Assembly (NCBI GenBank): GCA_024449915.1
Contig: JAMZAV010000027.1
Span: 992,001 to 1,056,000 of the forward strand
Origin: Sweltsa coloradensis
Taxonomy: Eukaryota; Arthropoda; Insecta; Plecoptera; Chloroperlidae
DNA: 64,000 nt
Direction of reading: 5' to 3'
The stretch's first letter is position 1, and each line of letters starts with the position of its first letter. A program made the position numbers and the translations under genes. The notes below the pieces were generated by a model, which had not been told where the DNA came from, did no database searches, and was given only the letters and a program-made list of their open reading frames with translations. This document shows positions 12,498-25,660 of this stretch, piece by piece.

Positions 12498-12794
12498 GTC
12501 TAGATATATCGCTTCCCTCGTGTGGGTGCAGTGAAATAGGTGTAAAATTACATTAGTTGTGCGTTTGTTGTTACATGGGAAAGTTTTAATAGGATGTGAG
12601 TTGCCTAGACTTAACCAGTCCTTATACCGTCGTTATACCATGGTTATACCACCTATACCCAGGATGTACATGAATCCGGGCCTAGATATTTTACATCCTA
12701 TTGTTATTGCTAATACCATAAAAATTAAATCAACTTTGATAAAAATATTATATTTTAACAAATAATTTTGTAATGGAACTTGAAAAAGTAATAA

Positions 12795-13213
12795 GATCAC
12801 ACACATTACAAAAACTTGTAGAAATACAGCCAAACCTTACACACTCAAAAGGAATGAGATCTAAAAAAAGGGCCAAGCTCATCTACCCTTCCACATTTGC
12901 GCATTCTTAATTCATAAACGTACAGTGTCCCATAACAGCATCCTCGAAAAGCTTGGCAAAATAGAATTTGCATGTTTACGTTTAAATTAATTACAAAAAA
13001 AGAACTTGGATAAACTACTACGTTAAATTAATAATCGCAAATTCTATTTTGCCAAGCTTTTCGAGGATGCTGTTATGGGACACTGTACGTTTATGAATTA
13101 AGAATGCGCAAATGTGGAAGGGTAGATGAGCTTGGCCCTTTTTTTAGATCTCATTCCTTTTGAGTGTGTAAGGTTTGGCTGTATTTCTACAAGTTTTTGT
13201 TATGTGTGTTAGA
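12795..13213. repeat. Palindrome with 177-bp arms (copy A)
   Basis: 12795-12971 and 13037-13213 are near-perfect inverted complements with a 65-bp AT-rich spacer. The same palindrome lies in copy B at 45683-47475, broken there by an insertion. Confidence 0.85.
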
Positions 13214-13287
13214 TTTTACTCTTAAAGAACATCTTACTCTTAAAATTAACTCCGTGTTTGTTTAACTCCTGTCTGTGGATCCGGGCC

Positions 13288-16200
13288 AAGATTAGCTAGA
13301 GCTTATATCTGCCTGGTCAGTAAATGTTCCAAGTTTAATTCCCGATTTGGTATAAGATTTATATAATCTTTCTAAAATATCAACAATATAATAACTTTTT
13401 TGTATATAATTGAATGAGGGGCTAAGATTGAGAATAATATGTTAAATACAATGTTTTAATACTCGTTGGCCGAACACAAATTAGCCGCTATTGCATCATA
13501 TAAACTCTCAGTCTCAGCAAAAATCTCACATAAGACATTTGCTCTGAATCCACCCTCGGCAAAGAGTGTGGCTGTATGTGAATTTAATTCAGTTGTCGGG
13601 GCTCAGAAGCCATCTTTCGTTCGGAGTAAATATGATTTCGAACCTGGCCTTAGGGCCCATGTGAGCTTCGAAAGGAAGACGAAATCTTTTCACAAAGAAA
13701 ATGCTACAATATTGCTTCTGTGTAAAGGACGTCTCAATTGTATCAACTAATATTCGATCTGGTTTAATATTCGATGGTGAAAAAAGCTGTATTGCTGAAA
13801 ATTAACAATTGGAATAGAAATAGCCCTACACAGATTTCACAAATTTGGTAAAAACTTACTTTGATGCACTATTTTAAAAACAGGTATTAAAGATTTTGTA
13901 ATGCCGCTTTTCTGGCCATCCTCAGTCTTCACAATGCTCCACTATCAGCACCTCCCTTTGATTTATTTAGCGGTCTATTTCACGATAGCTTTATTTATTT
14001 TATTTATTTTATTTATTTATTTAACGTCTATCCTATTCAGTTATAAAAACTGATTTACAAAGGAGCTTTCTGCCTTGCGTATTTTCGCTCTATTTTTCGC
14101 CGCGAGATGTGAATATTGTATACGAAAATTGCATTGTATTTCACCTCAATAAGTGTTGACATCAGCATTACGCTGCACAAACTATTTCTACGGTGTGCGT
14201 ATTACACAAGTAAACGTTTCTAAATGTTACCGAAGTAAATGTAATGAAATTTGATTCTCATATAAAAGCGACTTGAAAATATGAAATAACGATAGCTGTA
14301 GATTTTCGTGCGCTGAAATTGCAAGAACATTACAGCGTATGTAGGCCAAGCCCCTGAACCCTCTTAAAGTTTTCAATGACAAACGAGACACACGGGAACA
14401 TGGTTGCCATTTTCCGGCGTATTATCACCAAGTTTCCCCACTGTTCTCAGTTTTATCGACCTCATATAGAACAGAGTTTTTACGACCAGTAAGAAAATGC
14501 TTCTGGAAAATCTGATATGTTTTACACACTCGAATGAGAACGGACCCTGCTTATAGTGAGTTGTGCTTGAGTAAGGTAAGGGTAGTGAGACATGGTACCA
14601 GCTGGCTTTACGCAGGATAAACAATTTGCTGCATGGCGTAATAAATCACTTGGCACTTAGCTTGTCTCCGCCTTGCGCTGGATGGGGTTGTTAAAGCAAT
14701 GCAATGCAATTCGATCAAGCAAGGCATTGTTCACTCGAACATAATACTAATATTATTTGATATTCACTGCTCACGTGTTAACTGAATACATAAAATGTGT
14801 GCAAACAACGTTTTTTCTTTGCCATGCTTGCTCGTATTATACCCAAATTTTTTTGCGTTGAAGTGGGAAATTGAGTTCTTCGAGCACGGTACGAGATTCT
14901 TTCACGTGATAAAAACAGACAAGAACGTTTTGCAGCTGTTGGTTCCTGTGTCGCATGGATTCCGAGGGCTGTTTGGTTAGGGGGTGTGGCAGTCCCATCA
15001 TGTAGCGCCCTGACGCATGTCTTGTGCACCCTCCCTTATAGCCACCCACTCGACGCACATTCGATTAAAAAGTCAAACGTTCTATGACAGCTTACAATTA
15101 TACGCTTGATTATAAATGCTAAAATTAACGAGGGTGACTTGTAATCAGTTTTGGTCATGTTAAAACATTCCAAGCATAACGTTATCTTAATCTTGCGGGT
15201 TTAAATACGTTCACTCAGAATGTACATGTTCAAATTCATGATTGAGCTGAGGATGTTGATATCTGATAATGATAATTTATCCATATGGTTCTAAAATACC
15301 CTTGACCTTGACGCACTTCACAATTACACAACACGGCCTACTGTGATTTTCGAGCGTTGTTTTTGCAATGGATACTCAATACATTGACTATAGAATTTCT
15401 GAGCTGGTTGATCAACATATCACGTATACTTATTTTTTATATACGCTAGCAATAGATTGCAAATTATTTAATTATTTGTAATGGAATTAAGCACGCTATA
15501 CAATAATATAATGATAGTTTTTGATAAAATGTATTTATTTGCAATAATGTTACGTCAACAACCAACATTATTTAATACGCAACTAATTAAACATAATTAA
15601 ATTCTAGCTTATTAACACCAATTTCGTTGTAAATATATCACACGCATACGCTTTTACTATACATAAATAATATAGCATTTTTTCAAGTACGTTTCTGACC
15701 TTGTTTCTTACAATTTTATGCCAATGATTCCAAACATTTGGTTAAAATTACGCCAATAACATTTCAAGCAAATGCCCTAGCAAGTTGAATAGGTATATCT
15801 CCTTTATCTGTGGTCTTGCCTAATAATGTGCGTGTTAAACATACAATTTGCAAGATAATCAAATCTCACCCTCATGATACGTCAAGACACGCGTTATCTG
15901 CTCGACTTGATGATAAAAAAAATATAATTTTATTTCCACCGTACATCCTGTTGCAGAGTAATTATGGAAACCATGCCACATTCAATTAACTCAAGAGTAC
16001 TCCTTGATTCCAAATGCAGTAAATGTCTTATAACTGAGTTCTACTTGCAATTAGCTTTACTTCGATGTTAAGTAGTGTAATAAATGCTATGAGAGTACTT
16101 GGCAGTAATCTAAGTAAGTACCTGCCATAGGAGAAACGCTTATGGGGAACCACGTTTTAGCGACAGTGAAACAATCTCATTTCGCCCCTCCCAGAGAGGT

Positions 16201-17456
16201 ACAGCGCATAGGTTTTACGATTCTGCAGATGTGGATAGTGAGTGACTTGATCGCTGTAATGAGGTAATTTGCAAATGGACTTGCACAATTATTAAGTATT
16301 CAAATACCGTGAGTTAATTGAAATATCAATTATTACGTAAGTAAATGATTTTAAAATTTAGAGATGCACACTTTAATTAAAATCTATGAATTAAAAATCA
16401 CTTAAAACTATACAACAATGTTTAAATGGTAGTCTCACGATTCTAGTTGTTATTTAACTCATAATGTGTAGTTTGTGTGACATGATATAGTAAAATAAAC
16501 TGTTTCGCTTGAATAAAAAAAAAGAAGCCAACAGTTTGTCTTGGACTTACTTTGGTTTATACAATTAATTGTAAAATTTGGCCTAAATGAAGTGATGCAG
16601 AAAAAACGCTTTTTCTAAATTTACGTAAGATTTAAAATCCTAAAGCAACGTTATCACATTTGAACCATTTTCCACCGTCTGTAGTAATTGATAAGAGATG
16701 GAGCTTTTCCCGATATATCTAACGTGTTGAGGATTGGGCAGTATACGAAGACGGATGTTAAAATATCCAGTCTCACTCTCACATCAATCAGGTGGTCTTG
16801 ACAGTACGATGATTGTTAGATTACCTTGCTCCCAGTCTGAGGTGTAGGCTAGAAAAACTTCAAGGAGGAAGCTTCAGATATATGTTAGGATGGAGTACAA
16901 CTAGTTGAATTTTTAATGTGTGTTGTCATATAATATACTTCCGCGTCTTTTACGTTTTTATTAAAATTTATGTTTATAAATGTTTGTTGTAATGAAATAT
17001 GTTATTTAATTTCAAATATTTCATTCAGCATATGCAAGTTTTGATCGCGAGTCACGTAAAAAGGCAATTACTATCTGATTATTGCCATTAAAATATCTAA
17101 ACAGTTTGTCTCAGTTTGTAATACATTTAGTTTTTTTTGTATTTAAACGTCATACGAAACCAATCTTGAAGTTTCACTATTGCAAATAATGTGACGGCAT
17201 GAAAACGTGATTTATACTAAATAAATATATAAAGTTTATCTTGTGCAATGGGGGTAGTTATGAAAATAAGTACGTTTTCGTGCAATGCAAATAACTTTAT
17301 GTTATATAGTTCTTAGAAAACTAATTTATAATTATTTTTCTTCGTTCAACACATCCCCTTCTCGATATTCCCCGAAGACCTTACCATGTAACACATGAAT
17401 TATTTTATACGGCACAGCCTAATTAAGAATTGAGTAGCATAAAATTATACATTTTT
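13288..17456. other. AT-rich DNA, no gene supported
   Basis: It holds a TTTA-type microsatellite (13990-14022) followed by a 38-base segment (14026-14063) that recurs inverted at 4453-4491, possibly a retroelement tail. A moderately GC-rich patch lies at about 14930-15060. The frames there and at 13466-13750 show no recognisable domain. Confidence 0.45.
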
Positions 17457-18239
17457 GGATGAGTGTAGCGAGCGAAGCGAGCGAAGCGAAGATTCCATTT
17501 TACTACACTGGAGAAAAAAATCCGGAATGTTTTTTTTTCTTTCTTTCTTTCTTTCTTTCTGTATTTTTGTCTGTCTGTTAACACGATTCCGGCTAAACCG
17601 ATACTCCAATTGGGATCAAATTTTATGGAGGCCTTTGAAATCTCTGAACTTAGAACTGCCACGTTTTTTAGCGCAATCGAAAAATTATTTCTCATGAAAA
17701 TCGCAATTTTACGATTTTTTTCGATTTTTTGTTAATTTATTTTACTTTTTACAACTACATGCTTTTTCCGATTTTAATGATTTTTTCACAGAACCTTAAT
17801 TTTATGAATTAAGATATTCGTGTGAAATTTGAGCGCAATCGAAAAATTATTTTTCATGAAAATAGAAATTTTGTGTTTTTTTCTTTTTTAAAACAATTTT
17901 TTTACTTATTACACCTACATGCTTAATCCTATTGTAATAAGTTTTTCACAGAACCTAATTTTATTAATTTATATATTCGTGTGAAATTTGAGCGCAATCG
18001 AATAATTATTTCTTATAAAAATCCCAATTTTCGATTTTTTTCTTTTTTTAAAATTACGATCAATTAAAAAAATTTAAAATTTAAGTTTATTTTTTATTTT
18101 ATTTAATTTAATTTAAAAAAATTTGAACCAAGTAATAATTTTTTCACAGAACAACAGAAAATCCGCATAACACATGGCAGCTCAATGCACCAATTATGCT
18201 CATCCAACAACGCGGCGGGACTTAAGCGTTTTCCTAGTA
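17457..18239 (+). mobile_element. Helentron/Helitron2-like non-autonomous element 1
   Basis: The 5' end is GGATGAG after TT, followed by a GAGCGAAGCG-rich box, a TTTC microsatellite and a body. Near the 3' end come GCTCATCC (inverted complement of the 5' motif), a hairpin with arms AACGC and GCGTT, and CCTAGTA (18233-18239). This is the layout of Helitron2/Helentron elements with asymmetric terminal inverted repeats and of their HINE/DINE-1-type derivatives. The body includes three tandem copies of a unit of about 160 bp (17671-18150). No Rep/helicase is encoded. The frames at 17423-17697 are read-through of the repeat. Confidence 0.65.
17671..18150 (+). repeat. Three tandem copies of a ~160-bp unit
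   Basis: GCGCAATCGA recurs at 17671, 17833 and 17992 (spacings 162 and 159). Each is followed by a T-rich stretch and TTTTTCACAGAAC. The repeats lie within element 1. Confidence 0.75.
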
Positions 18240-18445
18240 TTAATGAACATAGCATTGTTGCAACAAATATGTTGCAACAACATAGGTAGCGTAATTTCGA
18301 CAACACTCAAGCTAAGCTAAGCTGAGTTTAAAATATATAAAGTTATACGGCAACTCTAGGGTTATAGAGATTGTTTGTATTTCTACAGTTCATTTCGTAT
18401 GTACTCTAGTAGACAGTGCAACAAGAAAGAGTCAGAATTAAATCT

Positions 18446-18522
18446 GGTGTCTCCATAAGCTCAGTTGGTAAGAGCAGGGTTCGGACAGCCAAGGTCCCGG
18501 GTTCAATCCCCGGTGGTGTCAC
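18446..18522 (+). ncRNA. tRNA-like sequence (SINE head or tRNA pseudogene)
   Basis: The D arm GCTC-AGTTGGTAA-GAGC and T arm CCGGG-TTCAATC-CCCGG are both perfect, so the polymerase III A and B boxes are intact. The acceptor arms do not pair and the anticodon arm is poor. TGGTGTC occurs in direct orientation at both ends. A functional tRNA is therefore unlikely, and I favour a SINE head or a decayed tRNA. The minus-strand frame across it (18406-18609) is not a gene. Confidence 0.6.
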
Positions 18523-21500
18523 TTTTAATTTCTGTCTATAATAACGACGTATAAATTTATACGTAAATACATAATCAAGATTTCGTTTAAAACACTTGTT
18601 TTTTATCATCGTAAGAAAATGATTAAATATAGTTTATTTGAAGGTTTGAATTATTGTGATATTTACTTTAGACAAATGGAAGTTTTTTTGCGTTTGCTAA
18701 GGTTTTATCGAGTAAAATAATGTTTTCACCAATCTTTTACTCTACGTACAATTTTGCGTCATTCTCTTATTAATACCATAATAATGTGTAAATGCAACAT
18801 GCAAATTATATACACACATTTGATATTTCTTTGTTGAAAAATTGTTTCATATTTTTACTGCCGAAGTCATGGAAAGAGTATCCGTACCGAAAATTATTTA
18901 TTTTATCTAAGGTGATAACTTTAAAAACAAATTAATTTCTTCGGTATATATATTTTGTCAAAGTGAATATGCAAAACATCAACTGCTTTAATAGAATTTA
19001 TTTAATCTCGTTGTTTTACGTGTTTTATCAGCAATTTTTAATGTGTATTTTTTTAAGTAATCCTCGTCATGACATAGCAACAAATAAAGTTACTACGAAA
19101 CCATCACTCGGAGACATTTCAAAATTACCAAGAAACTTATAACTGCATAATTATATATACAGTGGAATTCTTCTTATAATTTAACTTGGAGGCAATTCTC
19201 ATAATGTTATCATAGTTTTGTGAACTCATGACCCGAATGTTTGTCACAATTAACTCTGCTTGAAACGTCAAGAAATGCCGCAATTGCATCGTGGTTTTAT
19301 TTCCTGGCTTGGCATAGATGAGGTAATTGAAATCTTTATCTTCCGTGCTGCTCAAGACTAATTCCTTTCGTTCAAACTTCGTCTATCTTCTCTAGCATTA
19401 AACGTCAGACTAGTCCCGACGCGTGCCATAAAAAACTGGACTTGTTGTTTGGTCAGCATGGTTGTGGCCGTCTCAAATTGCTGTCAAGTGGACTCATTGA
19501 ATTTCTCACGTAGTAATAATATTTCAGTGATTAACATACACGCCCCTTAAAGAATCCAGCCGATGTTATATATTTCTGAAGGTAGAAATTCGGTCGGTGA
19601 ATCAATTAAAACATTCCAGAGAAAATTCTTCGATTTTTTATTTTAGTGTGCGCTCGGTTCTTTAGTCATTAAATGCGCTTTTAAAACAGAATTGGTTGAG
19701 TTACCAAGTTTACGGCCTATTTGTGAGTCTCCAATAGCAACACATTAAAATACGTTTTGTTATTTTTATGGATAAAAACCTCAGTTTATAAATCACATGT
19801 TATCTTAAGTAGTAACTTAAGTATGGTAACATATATTAAAGTTTTCTTTCTACGTTCCAAATAATCAACTGAACACATGTCACATGTTACATGTTATTAT
19901 TAATTAAGCAAACAATTATAATATGCTGCTTTCTTGTGTACATGATATAGCAAAATTCACAAACACAAATCTAAGCCTTTACTCATTTTAAACGTAGATA
20001 TGTAACGTGTAATTTACACGTTTATGCAATGGTTTCAGTATCATAATAAATTCTTGTGGTCATCGATGGCGTCGGTGTCGCCAAGGTTGTTTTGTGTAGT
20101 TCCTCCTGAAAATCAGTTATGTAACTAAGCGGGTAGACGTTAAGTTTAAATGTATTATTGTTTCGTTGAAGTGGTATGGTTAGTTTTGTTTTTGTACCGA
20201 ATTTGCCGCTGTTTCTCAAAAGGATCTAACACAGTTTGAGACATAATCCTGCAGGGAATATTTTTATTTCGACATGAATACCTTTGTAAGGAAATAATAA
20301 TTATTCAGCATTACAGTAGAAATAACAATAATAGGAACGTAATCCTCTCTATTCCATGGGTTTTAATTGCTTTGAATGTCTTGTGGAGTATTTATCCTGT
20401 ATATAGCTATTCACATCCCCATTTAAGATAACTTAACACAGGTATTACGTAATTGCTAAAACAAAACGTATGTATTTGAGGTATAATGCATTGAAAAATA
20501 AGTGGTCTGAGGTATTTATAATGTGGTCATATTTCTAATATTCTAAGCGTGTTTAGCTCTCATATGTGCATATTATATTTTGTTGCCACCAACATTATAT
20601 ATACATAGATGCTACAATCTGGTGTGCATGAGGACAACCGTAGAAATTAATTGATTTTAGTGAGATTATTCCCCTGAAACGTATTTAATCATAAGTGCTG
20701 TGAAATGCTTACACCTAAAACAAATTAAACAGTGTATTTCAAAATTAATCCTCTTTGTTTGTAATAGTGTTATACAAGTAAAATAGTATAGTGTTTGACA
20801 AATTATTACGCATTCACAATAATTCAAGAAATTATTTACACTAATTCACTCTAATGCGAACAAATTTAATGTCAATTAGGTTTGAGTGACTCGAGCTTTG
20901 AGTGCTAAAAAGAGTAAAACAAAACAACAGGGAACTTATTTCCTCTCAGTCGAACTTAAAAGTTTTTTAACCTACACAGGAAAACTTAATGAGTCACACG
21001 ATTTTCTCACTCTTATTATAATTTACGATAACACGATAATGTAGTTTTTGTATATCGCTTGACCTCATCGGTATCCTTACAAATAAAAGCATATCATCCA
21101 ACAATAAAAATTCTATTACAATTTCCAATTCAATCCTTTTTTGAATAACAGACTCACTTGATCTGAATTATGAGTCAAAATTTCACATACTGGCGTTCTT
21201 TTCCCGCCGCCAGAATTATTGACTTAATTCCCTGATCCCCACTATTATAGGTTAATAACCTTCTATACTGCAGAAACCCGTTAAATCGTGTTCCAGTACC
21301 GGTATTTCAGTGTTCTGGATAATTCTGGCCCGGCCGAGCTTTCACTTCTGCCTCATCTGATCGTTTCCGAGTATTTTTGCGTCGATCGACATATATCTAT
21401 GTTTACTCTTTCGCAGCATATTATCTCATCTGCTCTTTAACGACTGACACCATAACATTTTCGAAGCATTCATATGAGCACGGCAATAAAATCACTTTAT

Positions 21501-24500
21501 CTGTTAATTCAGGAACGTCCGTAATTCCGATTAATACCCGGTCAAATGAACTAAAACTTAAGCATTTCTACTCAAATTTAGGTTTAATTGTTTAAAATTG
21601 TCTTGAAAATACTTATCCTTACTTGACACGCTAGAGAAGGGATCTTCAACGGGCTCTTCCTCAACGCAAATTGAAGACGACTCGGCGATTCGATTTAAAT
21701 CAGTGCCATACTAAGGTATCGAAAGAGTTTGTTAAACGCTTTCTGGAATCGTTTTAAATTTATCTTGCTTGATTTGCGTTATCCGATTTGCGAGGGGAAT
21801 TATCTTGGATTGGTGATAAAACCGGATTACAGGTGGTACCAAAGTGTGTAATAGAATCATTGAATGAAAGGATAGTGTGACAATTCGTTCTGAATGTTGG
21901 GGAGGGGGGGGGGGAATAATTGACCACAAAAAATAAAAACACAATAGTATTGACTATGGATGAAGTTCATGTAATGAGTAATCGAATGGTCGTTGGTGCG
22001 ATCTTAACCATCGTCAATCCATACAAGTGGTTTTGGAGGATTAAAACAGTCACAGTAAAATGTTCGGATCACATAGCGTCTTCTAACATATATCTTTGTC
22101 AATAAGTAAAATGTTCATAATAGCGTCTTCTACACTATCTTGTCATAGTCAATAATAGTCAATATCCATTCTAATTTCGTAATCACTAATAAGTCACCTG
22201 AATAATGGTACAGGGTTTCACACTTGTGTGTTCCTAATAGTGGACAACCCCCGAAAACTTCAATCAATCCTTAAAAACTAAAGTATGTTCAGTAATTGTT
22301 TGTATCAAACCATAAAATATTATCTTATATGGACAACTGATAGCTTTGTCCTTCTATAAAAATAAAAATATGTTAGTTTTAAAAATGTTATTTATCAAAG
22401 TTAATAGTAGTGCATTGTGTAATGTATTTAGCTATTTGATATAAAAAAAAGATTTTTATCATTAATAAATTATAATTATTCCAATTGTTTTGTATTTGTA
22501 ATTGCAAATTGTGTCCGATACGAATTAGCGTTCTCACCACCTATTGAATGTATAAGCGTCATTTTTAGCCTTCGATATGCGTTTTGAAATAACATTATTT
22601 TTTTATATTTAAATGTAAATTATTAACACTGTAATCAAATTAATTATATCACAGCGTTTGCGAATATAATGATAAATTTGGTTAAAGTTCAGCGTATCCA
22701 AAACTTTTTGACGTTAAAATTGTAGACGCTTGAGTAGTAATTGTAAATTTGAATACTGATATTGCGTTTATAGCCGGTATTAAAGTCTAGTCTATACTCA
22801 TATCTGAGACGGGTTGTAAGTTGAAAATACTAATTTTCTTAGCTATTTACATAAATATTAGTTTGAAAAATATACCACGAGTTAAGATAAAACGAAACAA
22901 CTCCGTATTCACTGCAATAGTTGCCCAGAACTGAATGGCTACGCCGTTTAGACTAGTTTATTAAATCATGGTAGAGGATTTCAGGAGAACCACCCCTCGA
23001 TCCATTCAGTCATTGCAAACGAATGTGAATGTGTGGGATTTTTGTATGTGTATATTGGTATGTGTAGTATGTGTATTTCCTAAACTTACTTTTTACTGTT
23101 CGAGGTATAAAACATCAGTTTTAACTTCAGGTGGTAAGAACTTATTATGACTGTATTAAGTTGAAAATTACTACCTGAACTTCAGTGTTGACTGTAACAG
23201 ATGTGAGATCATTCCCAGAAAGTAAAGATTTATTTGGAAATTAACTACTCGAATCGTGTTCGCTGATGAAATGATGAATTTGAACTAACTGGAATTTTAA
23301 GAAAATGTGTAACAGTTCATGGCTACTCAATAATAATTGTCCATGCAACTGCATCAATGCAAAATTTATGGAAAATGCTTCCAAACAATTCTAATGTGAC
23401 CCGCCGTATGTTACTAGCCTCATGTTTTGATTAATATTACTTCAGGAAAACTTTTAACTATTTAATTAATTACTGCATGCTGGAATGGCAGGGCCATTGT
23501 AGACTTATTCTGAGCATAATGAAAGGGTAACTTGTTGGTAAAAAGTTAAAATTGTGGTGAGAATTACAACTTGCTGCTTAGTAAGTTTACACGAAACTGT
23601 TAATATTTTACGAGTAGGTGAAGCAAGGGAAGGCAAACTTTAAGTAAATAAACTTCTTTGTTTTAACCGTAATGTTCGAACAACTTATACTCCTCGAGAA
23701 ATATTTATTATTCATTTAAGAGTTCTAATTAAAGACAACAAGAACTACCTACGTTTAGGAGAATTATTAAACTATGCATTGTTTGAGAACAAGGAGATAT
23801 GAAGCTATATATAGGCATACGTACTGGACAAGTTCGACTATTTTTATGTATTAAATTGGTGTTACTGGGTTGAATATACTTTAAAACTATCACATTGTGT
23901 AAAGGACAAAAATAGGTTGTTCAATCCTGGCGTCCAAAATATGACCAGTTAGTAAATTCCCGCCCTCCATCAAAAATTTAAGGCAACTCACACGACACGA
24001 TAGCACGACACCTCTTAACTTCTTTATCGTTGAAAACTGGCTCGATATTACGTGGAAACGTGTGCCGGAAGACAGCAAAATTAATATGATAAGTGAGGGA
24101 GGAGCCTAAAATTTGACTTTTTGTGTGGGGTTTAAATGGGGTGAAGCAAGACTGATCGTGGATCTAATCCCGTCTAATCTAATCATGAATAATTATGAAG
24201 TAGCGGAAACATGAGGGAAAACTCAGATTCGTAGTATGACAAGAACAAAAAAGGTGTTTACGTTACATTATAATGTAAGTGTTAGACAAAAAAGTGCCAG
24301 GTTTCTCCATCAATTTCAACTGCCATGCTAGTGGTTTTAAGAAGGAATTGACGCAGGGATTTATATAACACTTAGCTAGGATTATCAACATTACATGCTG
24401 CTTTCGAAGAAATTGGTGAAACAACACACGCAAATTAATTATCGTTCTTGACGAACGTCACGATTAACGATTATCTCATTTAGTCATAAAAAACTGTAAC

Positions 24501-24663
24501 AATTAGTTGTGGATATCTCTAGCTTGGCTAAGTTACAACGTTTTTTAAACTATGAGAATTATTTAAATATTATTTCGGGCCTAGATTACAGGTTAGCTTT
24601 TGTACCTAGCTACGGGGCCAGGAGAAATACTTTCTTTGAGCACACCCTTTCCGAACGTGTTTC
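18523..24663. other. Long AT-rich stretch, no gene supported
   Basis: Minor items only: an 11-G run (21904-21914) and an imperfect 50-bp tandem duplication at about 22056-22155. Stops are dense elsewhere in all frames. Confidence 0.5.
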
Positions 24664-24783
24664 TTAACTTTTCTCGAACAGCTGATCGTAGGCAGCGTGA
24701 CCGTCGTGTATGGCGATGAAGGCTGGAGCTTCACGAGCACCGTTTAGCCGAGATTGCAGGGCAAACAGAAAAACAAACAACAT
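24664..24783 (-). CDS. Small ORF, 39 codons, unknown
   Basis: An ATG-initiated frame of 39 codons plus stop. The N-terminus is hydrophobic (MLFVFLFAL) and could be part of a signal peptide or simply a translated T-rich tract. The rest (REAPAFIAIHDGHAAYDQLF) uses GC-rich codons unlike the AT-rich surroundings and looks protein-like. No family is recognised. It could also be the last exon of a minus-strand gene, since an AG preceded by a pyrimidine-rich stretch lies upstream of the conserved-looking part. No poly(A) signal or upstream exon was identified. Chance remains possible. Confidence 0.22.
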   Translation of the reverse strand: MLFVFLFALQSRLNGAREAPAFIAIHDGHAAYDQLFEKS

Positions 24784-25517
24784 GTTAAAACATCGAATTA
24801 TCTTCTTTTTCTAAACATGCCAATTACCTGCCCAAAGGCCAAAAAAGTCTACTTTCAATTTCGATAACGAAAGTGAAAATCTTCATTCGGCAAGGCTATC
24901 GGCTATAAGTTAACTGATTGAAATTACACTACTTTTCTGGCCAATGGTATATGTGGCGTATTGGACTATTATTAAAATGATTGAAAGTTCGATTCCTACA
25001 TAATTTTACTCGTTTAGATCATCCCAATTATCATATTCATGATAAGGTAGATACACACGGCACATGATTATTTTTACAGTAGACTATCTTCTATTTGGTA
25101 TCGAAACAAGTGAGCCGAATCCATTAATCAAAATAGTAAACAATACTGTTCGTTTGATTGCTCATTCACATCAGTTCGTTCAGGTAGACAAGAGCAACAG
25201 CTCGAATTGCAGACGTACTGTCATAAAGCACCAACCAACATATACGAAACGTTTAAACAATATGAATTATTGACGTAATTTTCCGAACAAGTGTGGTAAC
25301 GTAACTGGTAGGTGATCCAAAACTAATTTTATTACTAACATATACTTGCAGATTTTCTATTAAAAAAGATTGATTTCGTGGGTTACTTCTATTGTATAAT
25401 CTAAACTTTTTAAAAAAATTATATGTTTACAGTAAATTGCCTATGAATTTAATTACAGGCATATCGATTATATCTATGAAATATTTATCAATAATAATGG
25501 TATTAGATAATAATAAT
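24784..25517. other. AT-rich DNA, no feature seen
   Basis: A B-box-like AGTTCGATTCC at 24986-24996 lacks a convincing tRNA context. Nothing else seen. Confidence 0.4.
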
Positions 25518-25660
25518 ATGCAAGGGACAAATCTGGCAAGTTCCACGAGTCGATTCCAGTTTAATTCATCAACGGACGATTCCATATTGTGGCACCTTGA
25601 GTCGGGACCGGCACCTCCACCAAAGAATGATAAATATGTGGAATTGACAAAAAAACTCTT
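25518..25660 (+). CDS. Candidate coding exon, unknown protein
   Basis: From ATG at 25518 the frame runs 47 codons plus two bases to a good donor, TT|GTAAGA, at 25661. Read through, it stops at once (TAA 25662-25664), as expected where an exon ends. The peptide contains SRFQFNSSTDDSILWHLESG, then a proline run (PAPPPK) and KYVELTKKL. Its composition is protein-like and codon use is balanced, in contrast to the AT-rich sequence before and after. The upstream boundary is uncertain: either a true start or an acceptor at one of several AGs (the polypyrimidine tracts are weak). I do not recognise the family, and no partner exons were found. Confidence 0.35.

Larger units (their letters stand above)
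11482..13213 (+). repeat. 1.7-kb dispersed repeat, copy A
   Basis: It is collinear in inverted orientation with 45683-48752, once a nested insertion is removed from that copy. Both copies share, in order: an edge with hairpin GCCC-TAAC-GGGC, a hairpin-flanked microsatellite, a 150-190-bp module (from 11785) also found in Helentron-like elements, an open frame with a C-terminal YLCGKC, a GGCCCGGATTCA motif on the minus strand (12671-12682), and a palindrome with 177-bp arms. Copy A carries about 35 bases near 12490-12520 that copy B lacks. The transposon class is unclear. On the minus strand a hairpin followed by ACCTAG at the edge is reminiscent of a Helitron 3' end, but copy B reads ACCTAT. 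Confidence 0.75.
11323..13287. mobile_element. Element with GGCCCGGAT terminal inverted repeats, host of copy A
   Basis: The left end (11323) and the inverted right end (13287) share about 23 of 28 bases, starting GGCCCGGAT and including GGAGTTAA. No clear target duplication is visible. The outer parts (11323-11481 and 13214-13287) are absent from copy B of the repeat inside, so I infer a small MITE-like element into which the 1.7-kb repeat was inserted. The terminus resembles PIF/Harbinger-type MITE ends, but that assignment is uncertain. Confidence 0.45.

Noticed and set aside
13466..13750. 94-codon plus frame
   Set aside because: Starts at TTG, no domain, no splice or promoter context.
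24940..24996. Possible tRNA with a B-box-like AGTTCGATTCC
   Set aside because: No matching D arm, T arm or acceptor pairing could be drawn.
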